Positions 33,713-43,421 are shown, counted from the first letter of the stretch. The stretch: 64,000 nt of DNA from PKWO01 sp036561005 (GCA_036561005.1 DATBQE010000229.1:12319-76318), one strand, 5' to 3'. The notes: generated by a model not told the origin, from the letters alone. Translations and numbers: made by a program.

Positions 33713-34815
33713 TAAATTGTGTCTGCTTTCTCTGTTTCTGCTTTCTCTCTTACGTGCACCCTTGGTGCCAAGGCACACATCAACTCGTACCCGATGGTGC
33801 CGGCGGCATGCGCCACCTCATCGATCGGCAAATCCTCACCCCAAAGCGTGACTTTGCTACCTACCTGTGCACCCGGCACGGCGCTCAAATCGACCACGAT
33901 CATATCCATCGACACCTTACCCAACATGCGCGTGCGTATGCCGTTTACCAGCACCGGCGTGCCGGTTTGCGCGTGACGCGGATAGCCGTCGGCGTAGCCG
34001 CAAGCGACGACACCCGTCTTGATCGCATGGGTCGCGACAAAGCGACTGCCATAGCCGACCGACTCGCCGGCTTTGAGGTGCTGGATGCCGATAATTTCAC
34101 TGGTCAATGTCATTGCGGGCCGCAGGTCGAACTCTGCCGCGGTTCGGGTGCCCGGCGTGCCGCCATAGAGCATGATGCCCGGACGCACCCAATCGGCAGC
34201 CACTTCATGATGCAACAGGTCGGCGGCAGAATTGGCCACGCTGCGCGGTCCCTCCAGGCCTGCACTCGCCTGTTCGAAACGCCGCATTTGCTCCGCGACC
34301 GGCAACACCGGATGATCGGCCTGCTCGGCATTGGCAAAATGCGTCATCATGCCCACGCTGGCCACATGTGGAATCGCGCGCAATCGTGCGTATGCGGCGC
34401 GAAAGCGCTCCGGTATGATTCCTAGCCGGTTCATGCCTGTATTCATTTTCAGGAACACGTGAAGAGGACGGCTTACACTCGCCTGTTCCAGCATGGCGAT
34501 CTGTTCGTCACAATGGATCGCAGTCTGCACGTCGTGCTGGGCCAGCATGGCAATATCCTGCGCGTCGAAAAAACCTTCCAGCAAAAGAACCGGTTTTGTC
34601 CAACCCAACTCGCGCAATGTGACTGCACCATCAGGCTCGATCAGGCCGAGCCCATCTGCTTCCGCGAAACCGCGCACGGCTCGCGACAGGCCGTGGCCGT
34701 AGGCATTGGCCTTGACGACGGCCCAAACTCTTGCCTGCGGCGCATTGCGCTTCGCGACAGCAAGATTATGCTGCAACGCAGCGACATCGATGGCGGCAAC
34801 TAACGGTCTGGGCAT
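33712..34815 (-). CDS. alr: Alanine racemase
   Basis: The 367-residue PLP enzyme shows the lysine motif AVVKANAYGHG (K35 binds PLP) and the catalytic tyrosine Y255 in SVGYGSRF, the two bases of the two-base racemase mechanism. It supplies D-alanine for peptidoglycan. ATG 34815 fits the family start; the frame extends seven codons upstream. It is followed without gap by radA and is divergent from lplT. Confidence 0.94.
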   Translation of the reverse strand: MPRPLVAAIDVAALQHNLAVAKRNAPQARVWAVVKANAYGHGLSRAVRGFAEADGLGLIEPDGAVTLRELGWTKPVLLLEGFFDAQDIAMLAQHDVQTAIHCDEQIAMLEQASVSRPLHVFLKMNTGMNRLGIIPERFRAAYARLRAIPHVASVGMMTHFANAEQADHPVLPVAEQMRRFEQASAGLEGPRSVANSAADLLHHEVAADWVRPGIMLYGGTPGTRTAAEFDLRPAMTLTSEIIGIQHLKAGESVGYGSRFVATHAIKTGVVACGYADGYPRHAQTGTPVLVNGIRTRMLGKVSMDMIVVDLSAVPGAQVGSKVTLWGEDLPIDEVAHAAGTIGYELMCALAPRVHVREKAETEKADTI

Positions 34816-34955
34816 AACTCTTTTTGGTGCACACAAGGTTTATATGATTCAGCAGCCATTTTACCGGAGTCGCGCATGATCGTCCGGGCCAATTCAATGG
34901 CTCAGAGGGATTTTCATGGTATAAAGCAAGCCGGTGATATTTGGTTAGGAAGCGG

Positions 34956-36227
34956 ATGAATCGCGGTTTTTACACCACTATGGCGGCGCAGTTCTTTTCG
35001 TCGCTCGCAGACAATGCGTTACTCATAGCATGTATAGCGATGCTGGCAACTATCAAGGCTCCGCCCTGGATGACGCCGCTGCTGAAATCGTTTTTTGTTT
35101 TGTCATATGTCTTGCTCGCCGCGTTCGTCGGCGCATTTGCCGACGCCTACCCCAAGGGGCGGGTCATGTTTTTCACCAACCTGATCAAAATCTTCGGCTG
35201 TTCGTTAATGTTCTTCAATGTTCATCCGTTGATCGCTTATGGCGTGGTGGGCTTCGGCGCTGCCGCCTACTCCCCGGCCAAATACGGCATCCTGACCGAG
35301 TTGCTGCCGCCCGAGAAGCTCGTTGCGGCAAACGGATGGATCGAAGGATTGACCGTGTCGTCGATCATCTTCGGCACCGCGCTTGGCGGACAATTGGTGG
35401 GGCCGCAGATGACCGAGATGCTGGCGCGGTTCCATGTGCCGTTGCTAGGCAGCGGCAGCAACCTGACCAGCGACATGGCGCTGGTGGTCATCGTTGGCAC
35501 CTATGTCATCGCCGCAATTATCAATCTTTACATTCCAGACACAGGTGTCGCGTACCAGAAACAGCAGCACACGCCACTCAAGCTGGTGACGGATTTCGCC
35601 AATTGCTGTGCCGTGCTGTGGAAAGACAAGCTGGGCCAGATTTCACTCGCGGTCACGACACTGTTTTGGGGTGCCGGTGCAACCTTGCAATTCATCGTCC
35701 TTGAATGGGGCGAAAAGTCGTTGCACATGCCATTCAATCAGGTCGTCATATTGCAAGTCGTCGTCGTGATCGGCGCAGTATTGGGTTCGCTCGCGGCAGC
35801 GATATTCGTTCCGCTCAAACGCACGCTCACGCTCATGCCGGTGGGCATTGCCATGGGCGTGGTTGTCATGTCCATGACCATGGTGCATTCGGTCGCTGTC
35901 GCCTTTCCGCTATTGATTGCCATCGGCGCGCTGTCCGGCTATTTCGTGGTGCCGATGAATGCTTTGCTACAGCATCGTGGCTATGTGTTGATGAGCGCGG
36001 GCCATTCGATTGCCGTACAGAATTTCAATGAAAACATGTCGATCCTGACCATGCTTGGGCTCTATGCCGTGATGGTGATGTTGAAGCTGGAAGTCAATAC
36101 GGTAATCATCATCTTTGGTTTGTTTGTCGTTAGCTCATTGCTGATGGTCATGCGCTGGCACGCGGCAAATCAAAAGAAATTCGACAGTGTTGCCCTGATC
36201 GGCGAGCATCGCCACGCGGACCATTGA
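34956..36227 (+). CDS. lplT: Lysophospholipid transporter LplT
   Basis: The 423-residue MFS protein has about 12 membrane segments and typical LplT features such as FFSSLADNALLIA at the first helix and FGAAAYSPAKYGILTELLPPEKLVAANGWIEG in the third/fourth helix region. It flips lysophospholipids inward for re-acylation. In many proteobacteria aas follows lplT; here the next gene is a convergent DUF1853 gene, so the acyltransferase is elsewhere. AGGA lies eight bases before ATG 34956. Confidence 0.93.
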   Translation: MNRGFYTTMAAQFFSSLADNALLIACIAMLATIKAPPWMTPLLKSFFVLSYVLLAAFVGAFADAYPKGRVMFFTNLIKIFGCSLMFFNVHPLIAYGVVGFGAAAYSPAKYGILTELLPPEKLVAANGWIEGLTVSSIIFGTALGGQLVGPQMTEMLARFHVPLLGSGSNLTSDMALVVIVGTYVIAAIINLYIPDTGVAYQKQQHTPLKLVTDFANCCAVLWKDKLGQISLAVTTLFWGAGATLQFIVLEWGEKSLHMPFNQVVILQVVVVIGAVLGSLAAAIFVPLKRTLTLMPVGIAMGVVVMSMTMVHSVAVAFPLLIAIGALSGYFVVPMNALLQHRGYVLMSAGHSIAVQNFNENMSILTMLGLYAVMVMLKLEVNTVIIIFGLFVVSSLLMVMRWHAANQKKFDSVALIGEHRHADH

Positions 36228-36240
36228 ACACTTGCCGATT

Positions 36241-37239
36241 TCAGTCGGATCTGACGAACTGACCGGCACGACGCGTCCAATCGTCGGGCACAATAAAACC
36301 GCGTTCGATTTCTACCGCATATGCTCCGTCGCGCTCCATCAGTGCAATCATGACGGGCAGGCTGTCTTGGGCAAAGTGTTCTTGCAGGGAGTGTCCCAAC
36401 TTCTCTCTATCAACGCATGCATCGAGAAGTTCGCGCGCCGGCGCCAGCCAATGCAGGCGCGGCAGGATGAGAAATGAATCATGTTCGATCTCATCCAGTT
36501 CCGCGAGAGGTCGCCAAAAACCCTTGCAGTGATCGGCTGACAAACCGGGAATCGGAGATCTGTCTTGGTCTTGCACACAATAGAACAGCCATCCCTTGAT
36601 CAAGGCTTGCGCGGCAATGACAGGTTGCGGCAACAAGGCCTGCGCCGCCGGATGCTGAGACAGGGCGAGTTGACGCTCGAATATTTTGCGCATCTTTGCG
36701 CCGAGAGTATCGGCCAGGTTAGGTCCGACCAGCGTTTCAAAGCGGGCTGCGGCATCGCCTTGTTCAAGAAGATAATATTTGGTGGCAAACTCCCAGTGCA
36801 CCAGCCCGGGTGCACCGTCGCTTTGGCGATCATGATCCCATAACAGGAAATCGAATTCGCCCAGGGTTTCATTCTTGCCGGCACGCACCTGCAATCCGTG
36901 TGCATGCAATATTCCCAGGTGGTGCAGGAAAAATGCCAGCAACAATTCCGAATAGCGGCCGAGTCGATTAAATGCGTGCTTCGCAATCAGTTCATGTAAC
37001 GCTGAAGGGTCACGGTCAAGCTGTTGCAGCCAATGATCAACAGCCGGCCCGAGGTAGGGAGTGAGGCTTGCAATGCGGCCTTGCCAAGGGGGCGCGGTAG
37101 AATCGAGAAGATCGGGCGAATCGAGCAACCATGCCATGTCGCGAACATGCCGGTCGAGCAGATGGCCGCGCCTGGCATGAAAGCCACGCTGAAAAGGCAT
37201 TGCTTCAGGCACCGCATGCACCTCGCCGTACTTAGGCAC
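36241..37239 (-). CDS. DUF1853 family protein, unknown function
   Basis: The 332-residue soluble protein shows the DUF1853 landmarks RLGRYSELLLAFFLHHL, TLGEFDFLLWD and HWEFATKYYLL. The acidic and lysine positions in GEFDFLL...HWEFATKYYL are reminiscent of PD-(D/E)XK nuclease cores, but I know no confirmed activity. It overlaps the UDG gene by eight bases and lies last in the tsaB-rimI-UDG-DUF1853 series, which are all on the minus strand and tightly packed. Confidence 0.75.
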   Translation of the reverse strand: MPKYGEVHAVPEAMPFQRGFHARRGHLLDRHVRDMAWLLDSPDLLDSTAPPWQGRIASLTPYLGPAVDHWLQQLDRDPSALHELIAKHAFNRLGRYSELLLAFFLHHLGILHAHGLQVRAGKNETLGEFDFLLWDHDRQSDGAPGLVHWEFATKYYLLEQGDAAARFETLVGPNLADTLGAKMRKIFERQLALSQHPAAQALLPQPVIAAQALIKGWLFYCVQDQDRSPIPGLSADHCKGFWRPLAELDEIEHDSFLILPRLHWLAPARELLDACVDREKLGHSLQEHFAQDSLPVMIALMERDGAYAVEIERGFIVPDDWTRRAGQFVRSD

Positions 37240-38029
37240 GGGCGTAAGTCTGCTGTGCCAGGCACAAGTCGGCCCAGGCCTTGCGCTTGTCGGCTGGGCT
37301 GCGCAGCAGGTAGGCCGGGTGGTAGGTTACGACCAGTGGACGGTCTGCATAGCGGTGCAGCTTGCCGCGCAAGGCGGAAACCGCCGTGGCGGGATCCAGC
37401 TGCAACAAAGACAGTGCCGCCGTCTTGCCGAGCGCCACAATCACAGTGGGTTGGATCAACTCGATTTGACGCAGCAGATACGGCATGCAGGCCGCGCTCT
37501 CCTCAGCCGTCGGCGGGCGGTCCTTGCCGCCGGCATCGGTGGGGCGGCATTTAACGATATTGGCAATGTAGGCATTGTCGCCGCGCCGCAGTCCGAGCGC
37601 CTGCAGCATGTTGTCGAGCAATTTGCCGGCCGGGCCGACAAATGGTTCGCCGCGCGCATCTTCATTGCGCCCGGGCCCTTCACCGATGAACAGCCATTTG
37701 GCTTTTTCGTCGCCGACACCGAACACGGTGTTATTGCGTCCATGGCACAGACCGCATTTTACGCAAGCCGCGACTTCCGCTTTCAGTTCGGACCAATTCA
37801 TTGCAGCGACAGTTCGACCGCTGCCCTCATCCTGCCCGCGCGCCAACGGTTCTTGCGGCAAGGCTTGCGGGCGCTGGGCCAGTGGCGCCAAGGCATCATC
37901 GGCAACGACTGGCGGGCGATATTCATCCGTTTGCGGGTCGTGCAGCTCCCGAGTTTCCCGCAGCTCCCAGCTCGTTCCAATACCCATCTCGCCCAGGAAG
38001 ACCCGCTGCCTGTTACTCAAATAGCTCAT
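37232..38029 (-). CDS. Uracil-DNA glycosylase, family 4 (Fe-S)
   Basis: The 265-residue protein has an unstructured N-terminal 75 residues and a family-4 UDG domain. The domain has a CVKCGLC cysteine cluster for the 4Fe-4S centre, active-site motif GEGPGRNEDARGEPFVG and the C-terminal HPAYLLR motif. It removes uracil from DNA. The long N-terminal extension is common in betaproteobacterial members and in proteins annotated as phage SPO1 polymerase-related. Its start overlaps the rimI stop by four bases. Confidence 0.92.
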   Translation of the reverse strand: MSYLSNRQRVFLGEMGIGTSWELRETRELHDPQTDEYRPPVVADDALAPLAQRPQALPQEPLARGQDEGSGRTVAAMNWSELKAEVAACVKCGLCHGRNNTVFGVGDEKAKWLFIGEGPGRNEDARGEPFVGPAGKLLDNMLQALGLRRGDNAYIANIVKCRPTDAGGKDRPPTAEESAACMPYLLRQIELIQPTVIVALGKTAALSLLQLDPATAVSALRGKLHRYADRPLVVTYHPAYLLRSPADKRKAWADLCLAQQTYARA

Positions 38030-38517
38030 AGCATCAATCTCATGACGATGGCGTCCTCGCGCTTGCCCTGTGCGGCCGGATAATATGCGCGGCGCACACC
38101 GATTCCGGCGAAACCATAGCGTTCGTAGACTTCTACAGCGCGACCATTGGAAGGACGCACTTCGAGCAGGATCGATTGCATGCCCTTCTCCCGCGCAAGT
38201 TTGGAGGCGAGGTCCAGCAACAAACGACCGACACCGCTACCGTGCAAATCCCGTCGCACGGCAATATTGAGCAGATGCGCCTCATCCACCGAGATCATCA
38301 GCAAGAGGTAACCGGCCAGAGCGCCGGCGGGATCGCGCACGGTCCAGATTTCGTAATCGCTGGACAGCGAATCGAGAAAATTGCCATGCGTCCAGGGATG
38401 GGGATAGACATCGTTTTCGATGGCCATCACCTCGACAAGGTCGTCGAACTGCATGCGCTTGAGGGCAAACGGCAATGCCGGGTCGCGCTCCAGGAAGCTG
38501 CCGGGCATCGCACTCAT
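38026..38517 (-). CDS. rimI: Ribosomal protein bS18 N-acetyltransferase RimI
   Basis: A 163-residue GNAT acetyltransferase with the acetyl-CoA loop RRDLHGSGVGRLLL and the conserved EVRPSNGRAVEVYERYGF. RimI acetylates the N-terminus of bS18. Its position after tsaB, with a four-base overlap at both ends (38514-38517 and 38026-38029), is the common tsaB-rimI arrangement. Confidence 0.93.
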   Translation of the reverse strand: MSAMPGSFLERDPALPFALKRMQFDDLVEVMAIENDVYPHPWTHGNFLDSLSSDYEIWTVRDPAGALAGYLLLMISVDEAHLLNIAVRRDLHGSGVGRLLLDLASKLAREKGMQSILLEVRPSNGRAVEVYERYGFAGIGVRRAYYPAAQGKREDAIVMRLML

Positions 38518-39209
38518 ACCGCAGCCTCCGCCTTTTCAGCGCGCTCGATGGTGGTCAGCGCGACCTTGTTGCGCAGGTAGAGGGGCTGCGCATCGCGCGC
38601 AGCAATTGTCCGACCTGCCGCCAGCGCGGCAAGTGCAAGCTGCGCAACCTCCCGTGCATGCGGCACGACGTTTATCAGGCCGCGTTCTGCAAAATCGCGC
38701 CCCGCAAATGCTGAGGCATAGGCTGCCAGACCGTTGCCGCAGGCGACGACCTGGCCGACCGGTTCAATCGCCTCGGCCTTGGTCAGGCTTGGCCCGCTGA
38801 CAACATGCCAGGCGCCATCATAGCGATATTGGCTCCAGTACACCTCGCCCATGCGCGCGTCGAGCACGCTTAATACATTTGTGGCACCGCATTCAGCCCG
38901 GCAAGCCTCGGCCATGGCTTCCAGCGTGACGACCGGTATAACCGGCACGTCCGCACCGAAAGCCAAGCCCTGCACGATGCCACATGCCGTGCGCACGCCG
39001 GTGAAGGAACCAGGCCCGCTGCCGAAGGCGATGGCGTCGCACTGACGCACAGTGATTCCGGCCGCGGCGAGCAGCTCCTGCACCAGCGGGAGAATCGTTT
39101 GCGAGTGCGTTTGGACACCGAGAGACTCGCGCCAGATCAGTTCCTGACCGCGCACGAGGGCAGCCGACGCCAGTTCGGCGGAAGTTTCAATGGCGAGAAT
39201 GATGGACAT
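38514..39209 (-). CDS. tsaB: tRNA threonylcarbamoyladenosine biosynthesis protein TsaB
   Basis: The 231-residue protein has the ASKHA-type start MSIILAIETSAELASAAL and the Gcp/TsaB motif FGSGPGSFTGVRTACGIVQGLA. TsaB dimerises with TsaD and helps form t6A37 in tRNAs reading ANN codons. It is the first gene of the packed minus-strand series and is divergent from the thioredoxin-like gene by 89 bp. Confidence 0.94.
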   Translation of the reverse strand: MSIILAIETSAELASAALVRGQELIWRESLGVQTHSQTILPLVQELLAAAGITVRQCDAIAFGSGPGSFTGVRTACGIVQGLAFGADVPVIPVVTLEAMAEACRAECGATNVLSVLDARMGEVYWSQYRYDGAWHVVSGPSLTKAEAIEPVGQVVACGNGLAAYASAFAGRDFAERGLINVVPHAREVAQLALAALAAGRTIAARDAQPLYLRNKVALTTIERAEKAEAAV

Positions 39210-39298
39210 GGCGCTATTTTAACCGCTTCCGTAATGGGGGAATGTCGCGTTCGAGCCGGTTCACGGCAGATTTTTAGCGCCACGCGGTAAAATAAGAC

Positions 39299-39718
39299 AT
39301 GAACTTCCTTACTCTGGACAAAAGCAACTGCGCCAACGTTGCACGATGGCTGACCGATGGCAAGTGGGTAACAGCCTGCCTGTGTGCCGCATGGTGCGAC
39401 ACCTGCACCTCATATCGCGCCAAATTTGCCGAACTGGCAAGCATGCATCCTGAGCAATGTTTCGTCTGGATCGACATCGAAGACCAGGCCGACCTTGTGG
39501 GCGATCTCGATATCGATAACTTTCCTACCCTGTTGATCCAACGTTTGGATGTGGTCAGTTTCTTTGGCACCGCCCTGCCCGACCTGAATCTGGCCGACCG
39601 CCTGTTGCGCGCGCAACTGGACAAGAGCCAGCTAGAGCTTGATCGGGAGGCGGCAAGCAGTGAAGAGCGCAGGAATTGGCAGAAAGTTTGCAACTTGCTG
39701 CCAAGACTCACAGCCTAA
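39299..39718 (+). CDS. Thioredoxin-fold protein with WCDTC motif
   Basis: The 139-residue protein has an N-terminal thioredoxin fold with AAWCDTC (about residues 30-36) as the CXXC redox site and a cis-proline in DNFPTLLI. There is no signal peptide, so it acts in the cytoplasm. The C-terminal 45 residues are helical and unlike classical thioredoxin. It stands alone between divergent tsaB and a convergent dehydrogenase gene. No clear Shine-Dalgarno site is seen. Confidence 0.8.
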   Translation: MNFLTLDKSNCANVARWLTDGKWVTACLCAAWCDTCTSYRAKFAELASMHPEQCFVWIDIEDQADLVGDLDIDNFPTLLIQRLDVVSFFGTALPDLNLADRLLRAQLDKSQLELDREAASSEERRNWQKVCNLLPRLTA

Positions 39719-39730
39719 GAACGTCACTTT

Positions 39731-41989
39731 TCACGCAAGTTTCAGAGGCAGACTGCGCAAGCGTTTGCCGGTCAGAATAAAGACTGCATTCGCCACGGCT
39801 GGTGCAATCGGCGGCGTGGCCGGTTCACCCATGCCTTCAGGCGGCTCTGCACTCTTGATCACAATGGTTTCGATTTGCGGCGATTGCATCATGCGTATCA
39901 CCGGATAGGTATCGAAATTCTGTTGTTCAATTTGGCCGTCCTTGATGGTGGCCTCACCAAACAGCGCCGCGCTCAAGCCGAAATTGATTGCCGACTCGAC
40001 CTGCTGCGCAATGATGTTCGGGTTGACGGCAATACCGCAATCGACGGCGCAGGTCACTTTGTGCACCTTGATCTCATTGTTTTCGACCGACACTTCGGCT
40101 ACCTGGGCCACGATCGTGCCGAACGAGCGATGCAGGGCGACGCCGAGGGCGTGACCAAGTTCAGGCTTGCCCGCCTTTTCCACGGCGGCATCGAGAACGG
40201 CGAGAAACCGCGGTTGGCGCGTCAACAGGCTGCGCCGAAACGCCACCGGGTCCTGTTTTGCAGCATGCGCCAGCTCATCGATGAAACTTTCCTTGAAAAA
40301 GGCATTGTGCGAGTGGCCTACCGATCGCCAGTATCCGAGCGGCACCGGCGTCGGCACAATCACGTGCGCGATATGCTGGTTGGGAAATTCGTAGGACATA
40401 TCAAACTCGCCCTCGGCCGTAGTCTTGTCCGGGCCGCTGCCAGGTATGCCGAAGGTGCGTGTGAGCACCTGGTGCGTGATGGATCCGCTTGCCGACTTGT
40501 TGTCGTAACTGAGCACCTTGCCTTGCCCGTCCATGGTTGCGGTGAATCGCGCCAGGGCCGCCGGACGATACATGTCGTGGGTCATGTCTTCTTCGCGCGT
40601 CCACAACACCTGCACGGGCACCCCACCGGCCTGTCTGGCGATGGCAACGGCCTGCTTTACCATGTCGACTTCGAGACGCCGTCCGAACCCGCCACCGATG
40701 TATGTCATATGCAGTTCAACGTTTTCCGCCTTGACACCCGCCACCTTGGCGGCCTCGCCCACCGCGACGCTGGGCACCTGCGTCGACAGCCACAGTGTGA
40801 CCTTGCCATCCTTGACCTGCGCCGTGCAATTGATCGGTTCCATCGTCGCGTGCGCCAGGAACGGCGCTTGATACTCCGCCTTCAGCGTGGTGGCGGCACC
40901 GGCGCCCAGGCTCATGTCGCCGGTCTTGTAGTAGGTGAAGCCACCTTCGTTATCGATTTTCGCCGCCAGTTCTTTGAACACATCGGCGGACGACAATGTG
41001 GCGTTCGGGCCGGCATTCCAGGTGATCGGCAGGGCCGCAACAGCCTGCTTGGCCTGCCAGAACGTTTTAGCCAGCACGGCGATGCCGGCCACACCCCCGG
41101 CGGGTGAAAAATCGACCACGCTGATCACGCCAGGCATGCCGAGCACAGCGGTGGCATCGAATTTCTGCACCGAGCCGCCTATGGTCGGCGACATTCTGAC
41201 AGCGGCATAGACCATGCCCGGCGGACGCGCATCGATGCCGAATCCCGCCGTACCATTGACCTTGGCAGCGGAATCACGGCGTGGCTGCGGCGTACCGATC
41301 AAGGTGAATTTCTGTGGGTCCTTGAGACGGATTTTTCCCGGTTTGCTGTGTGCCGCATCGGCCATCAACTCGGCATAAGTGGCGCGCTTGCCGCTTGAAT
41401 GGGAAACAGCGCCATCGGCAGTTTGGCAACTGTCAGGATCGACCGACCAGCGCGCAGCTGCGGCGGCAACCAGCATTGCGCGCGCCGACGCCCCGGCCTC
41501 GCGCATCGGACCCCAGGCGTCCTTGACGCTCGAAGAACCGCCGGTCACGACCAATCCCAATTCGCGCGCAGTCTTTGCCGTGAGCCATTGCGCGGTGCGC
41601 TTGACGGCGCCCGTATCGTCCGGATGAAACGGCAAGCCGTCGGCCAGCATTGACACATTGCCAAAAATCTTGTCCATCGGCGCCTGCACGATTTTGACTG
41701 ACGCAAGCGGGACGTCCAGCTCTTCGGCGACGAGCATCGGCAATGCCGTATGCACGCCCTGCCCCATTTCGGCACGCGGCATGGCGACGATCACGGTGCC
41801 GTCCGCGGCAATCTTGATCCAGCCATTGAGGGCAATTTCACCGGCATCGGTCGGCAAAGGGTTGCTGCTATTGATGCGCTGACGCGGTGGCATCACGCCC
41901 CAGCCGACCACCAACGCACCGGCGACACCCAAACCGCCAAGAATGAAGCGCCGACGTGATTTCTTCTTAGGTTCAGTAGCCAAAGTCAT
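39731..41989 (-). CDS. Molybdopterin-dependent aldehyde/isoquinoline oxidoreductase large subunit (IorB type)
   Basis: The 752-residue protein has a Tat signal (KKSRRRFILGG, residues 9-19) and two aldehyde-oxidase/xanthine-dehydrogenase molybdopterin-binding halves (for example GTPQPRRDSAAKVNGTAGFG, THDMYRPAALARFTA and PLGYWRSVGHSHNAFFKES). IorB-type subunits work with a small 2Fe-2S subunit (IorA) and often a cytochrome c. Neither is adjacent: the upstream gene is an exonuclease and the downstream one a convergent thioredoxin-like gene. Periplasmic oxidation of an aldehyde or N-heterocycle is the family role; the substrate is unknown. Confidence 0.87.
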   Translation of the reverse strand: MTLATEPKKKSRRRFILGGLGVAGALVVGWGVMPPRQRINSSNPLPTDAGEIALNGWIKIAADGTVIVAMPRAEMGQGVHTALPMLVAEELDVPLASVKIVQAPMDKIFGNVSMLADGLPFHPDDTGAVKRTAQWLTAKTARELGLVVTGGSSSVKDAWGPMREAGASARAMLVAAAAARWSVDPDSCQTADGAVSHSSGKRATYAELMADAAHSKPGKIRLKDPQKFTLIGTPQPRRDSAAKVNGTAGFGIDARPPGMVYAAVRMSPTIGGSVQKFDATAVLGMPGVISVVDFSPAGGVAGIAVLAKTFWQAKQAVAALPITWNAGPNATLSSADVFKELAAKIDNEGGFTYYKTGDMSLGAGAATTLKAEYQAPFLAHATMEPINCTAQVKDGKVTLWLSTQVPSVAVGEAAKVAGVKAENVELHMTYIGGGFGRRLEVDMVKQAVAIARQAGGVPVQVLWTREEDMTHDMYRPAALARFTATMDGQGKVLSYDNKSASGSITHQVLTRTFGIPGSGPDKTTAEGEFDMSYEFPNQHIAHVIVPTPVPLGYWRSVGHSHNAFFKESFIDELAHAAKQDPVAFRRSLLTRQPRFLAVLDAAVEKAGKPELGHALGVALHRSFGTIVAQVAEVSVENNEIKVHKVTCAVDCGIAVNPNIIAQQVESAINFGLSAALFGEATIKDGQIEQQNFDTYPVIRMMQSPQIETIVIKSAEPPEGMGEPATPPIAPAVANAVFILTGKRLRSLPLKLA

Positions 41990-42167
41990 GTCTCCGAGTG
42001 TCCAATATAATTGTTTTGCGGCATGCTACACCGCCCCGCGGGAAGCCCACCGGCCGCCCTGAGTTGAATAATGGCGAGTATTGCACGACTTGTAGGATTG
42101 TGTGAGTGCCGATGCAATAACGTGGGGGTATTCGCAACACAATGAAATGAATCGTGGCGATGGCGTG

Positions 42168-42959
42168 TCAAGTACCGGCGGCGGGGTCTTGGTAGGCAAG
42201 CATCTTCCAGGTGACACCTAGCTGAACGTCGGTCTTGAGCGTCGCCAACCGGCGTGAGAGGAACGCCAGCTCGCGGTCGCGCCGCAAACGCTCACCCATC
42301 GGGTCCATCAGGATACCGGCGCCGGCCAATACTCCTTCAAGGCTGCCATAGGAACGCAACAGTCGCGCGGCAGTCTTGATGCCGATTTTTTCGACCCCGG
42401 GAATGCCGTCGGTAGCGTCACCCATCAAGGCAATCAGGTCGATCAACTGCTGCGGCGCAACGCCAAATTTCTTTTCTACCCAGGCTGCGTCATGCCACTC
42501 GCCCTTGAAATGGTCCCAAACCAATGCGCCATCGGCGATCAAGGCGTGCAAGTCTTTGTCGGTCGATACGACGATCGCATCGCCTCGTTGCTCACGCAGC
42601 CAGCGCATCACACAGGTTGCGATGGCGTCGTCGGCTTCGACCAAGGGTATCGATACCACAGGCGGCAGGCCCAGGTCGGCAAGCTCGCCATACAGACCGG
42701 GCAAGGCGTTCCGCAAAGGCTCGGGCATCGGTTCGCGATGTTCGCGATAGCGCGCATACAAATCGTGGCGCCATGTCCTGCCCCCGAAATCGAAGGCCGG
42801 CAGTACATGGGTTGGCTGGTGCAATTTCAATAACTTGCGAAACGACTGCAGACAAACGCGCATGGCAGCATCGGCCTTTTCCGCGCTATCCGGATCGGGA
42901 TTGGCCTGGTAGACACGGCGAACCAGGTTCAAACCATCGATGGCAAGCAGTTTCGCCAT
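42168..42959 (-). CDS. 5'-3' exonuclease/flap endonuclease domain protein
   Basis: The 263-residue protein matches the stand-alone FEN/PolI 5' nuclease domain (ExoIX/Xni-like). Metal-ligand motifs are visible in LAIDGLNLVRRVY, AFDFGGRTWRHDLYARYREHR, EADDAIAT and STDKDLHALI, and the helix-3-turn motif is GDATDGIPGVEKIGIKTAARLL. It likely processes flap structures in DNA. It is 18 bp from the MazG-like gene upstream on the same strand, so the two probably form an operon. Confidence 0.9.
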   Translation of the reverse strand: MAKLLAIDGLNLVRRVYQANPDPDSAEKADAAMRVCLQSFRKLLKLHQPTHVLPAFDFGGRTWRHDLYARYREHREPMPEPLRNALPGLYGELADLGLPPVVSIPLVEADDAIATCVMRWLREQRGDAIVVSTDKDLHALIADGALVWDHFKGEWHDAAWVEKKFGVAPQQLIDLIALMGDATDGIPGVEKIGIKTAARLLRSYGSLEGVLAGAGILMDPMGERLRRDRELAFLSRRLATLKTDVQLGVTWKMLAYQDPAAGT

Positions 42960-42977
42960 GTATTTTTGGTCCGGAAT

Positions 42978-43421
42978 TCAGTCAGTGTTGTCGGACGGAC
43001 TTTTCGCAGCCAGCAGAGCCTGGATCTTCGGCTCCGGCTTCCAATAGTTCGGCCCCTTTTGCACCTTGCCGCGCTCGTCATAGATGGGATTGCCGTCTGC
43101 ACCGAGTTTGGAAAAATTCGATTGCATGATAATGCCAAGTACTTCATCGAGCGGCAAACCGAATTTGCTCATTTCGGATGCACAGTACACCTGAATATCG
43201 CCAAGCAAATCAGCCAGCATTGTCAAGGCTTCAAGGGAAGGTACGCCCTTTTCCAGCGCAAGGACAATGTCATCGACCTCATCGAGCTCTTCTGCCAGGA
43301 TGCTTTTGAATGCCCGCAGGCGTTCCACCACCGGCACACCAACCTCAAGCGTAGGCTGATCGTTGACCGGCAAGCGATAAATTCCATTGAATTTCTTGAT
43401 GTCTTCTGAAAATGTGCTCAT
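42978..43421 (-). CDS. MazG/HisE-like nucleotide pyrophosphohydrolase
   Basis: The 147-residue protein has the all-alpha NTP-PPase core with acidic pairs in EELDEVDDIV (about residues 44-53) and ADLLGDIQVY, the usual magnesium ligands. The C-terminal QSNFSKLG plus GPNYWKP pattern is seen in PRA-PH-like proteins. It may hydrolyse a nucleoside triphosphate or phosphoribosyl-ATP-like compound; it is not the standard HisE, which is shorter and sits in the his operon. It is upstream of the exonuclease gene. Confidence 0.72.
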   Translation of the reverse strand: MSTFSEDIKKFNGIYRLPVNDQPTLEVGVPVVERLRAFKSILAEELDEVDDIVLALEKGVPSLEALTMLADLLGDIQVYCASEMSKFGLPLDEVLGIIMQSNFSKLGADGNPIYDERGKVQKGPNYWKPEPKIQALLAAKSPSDNTD

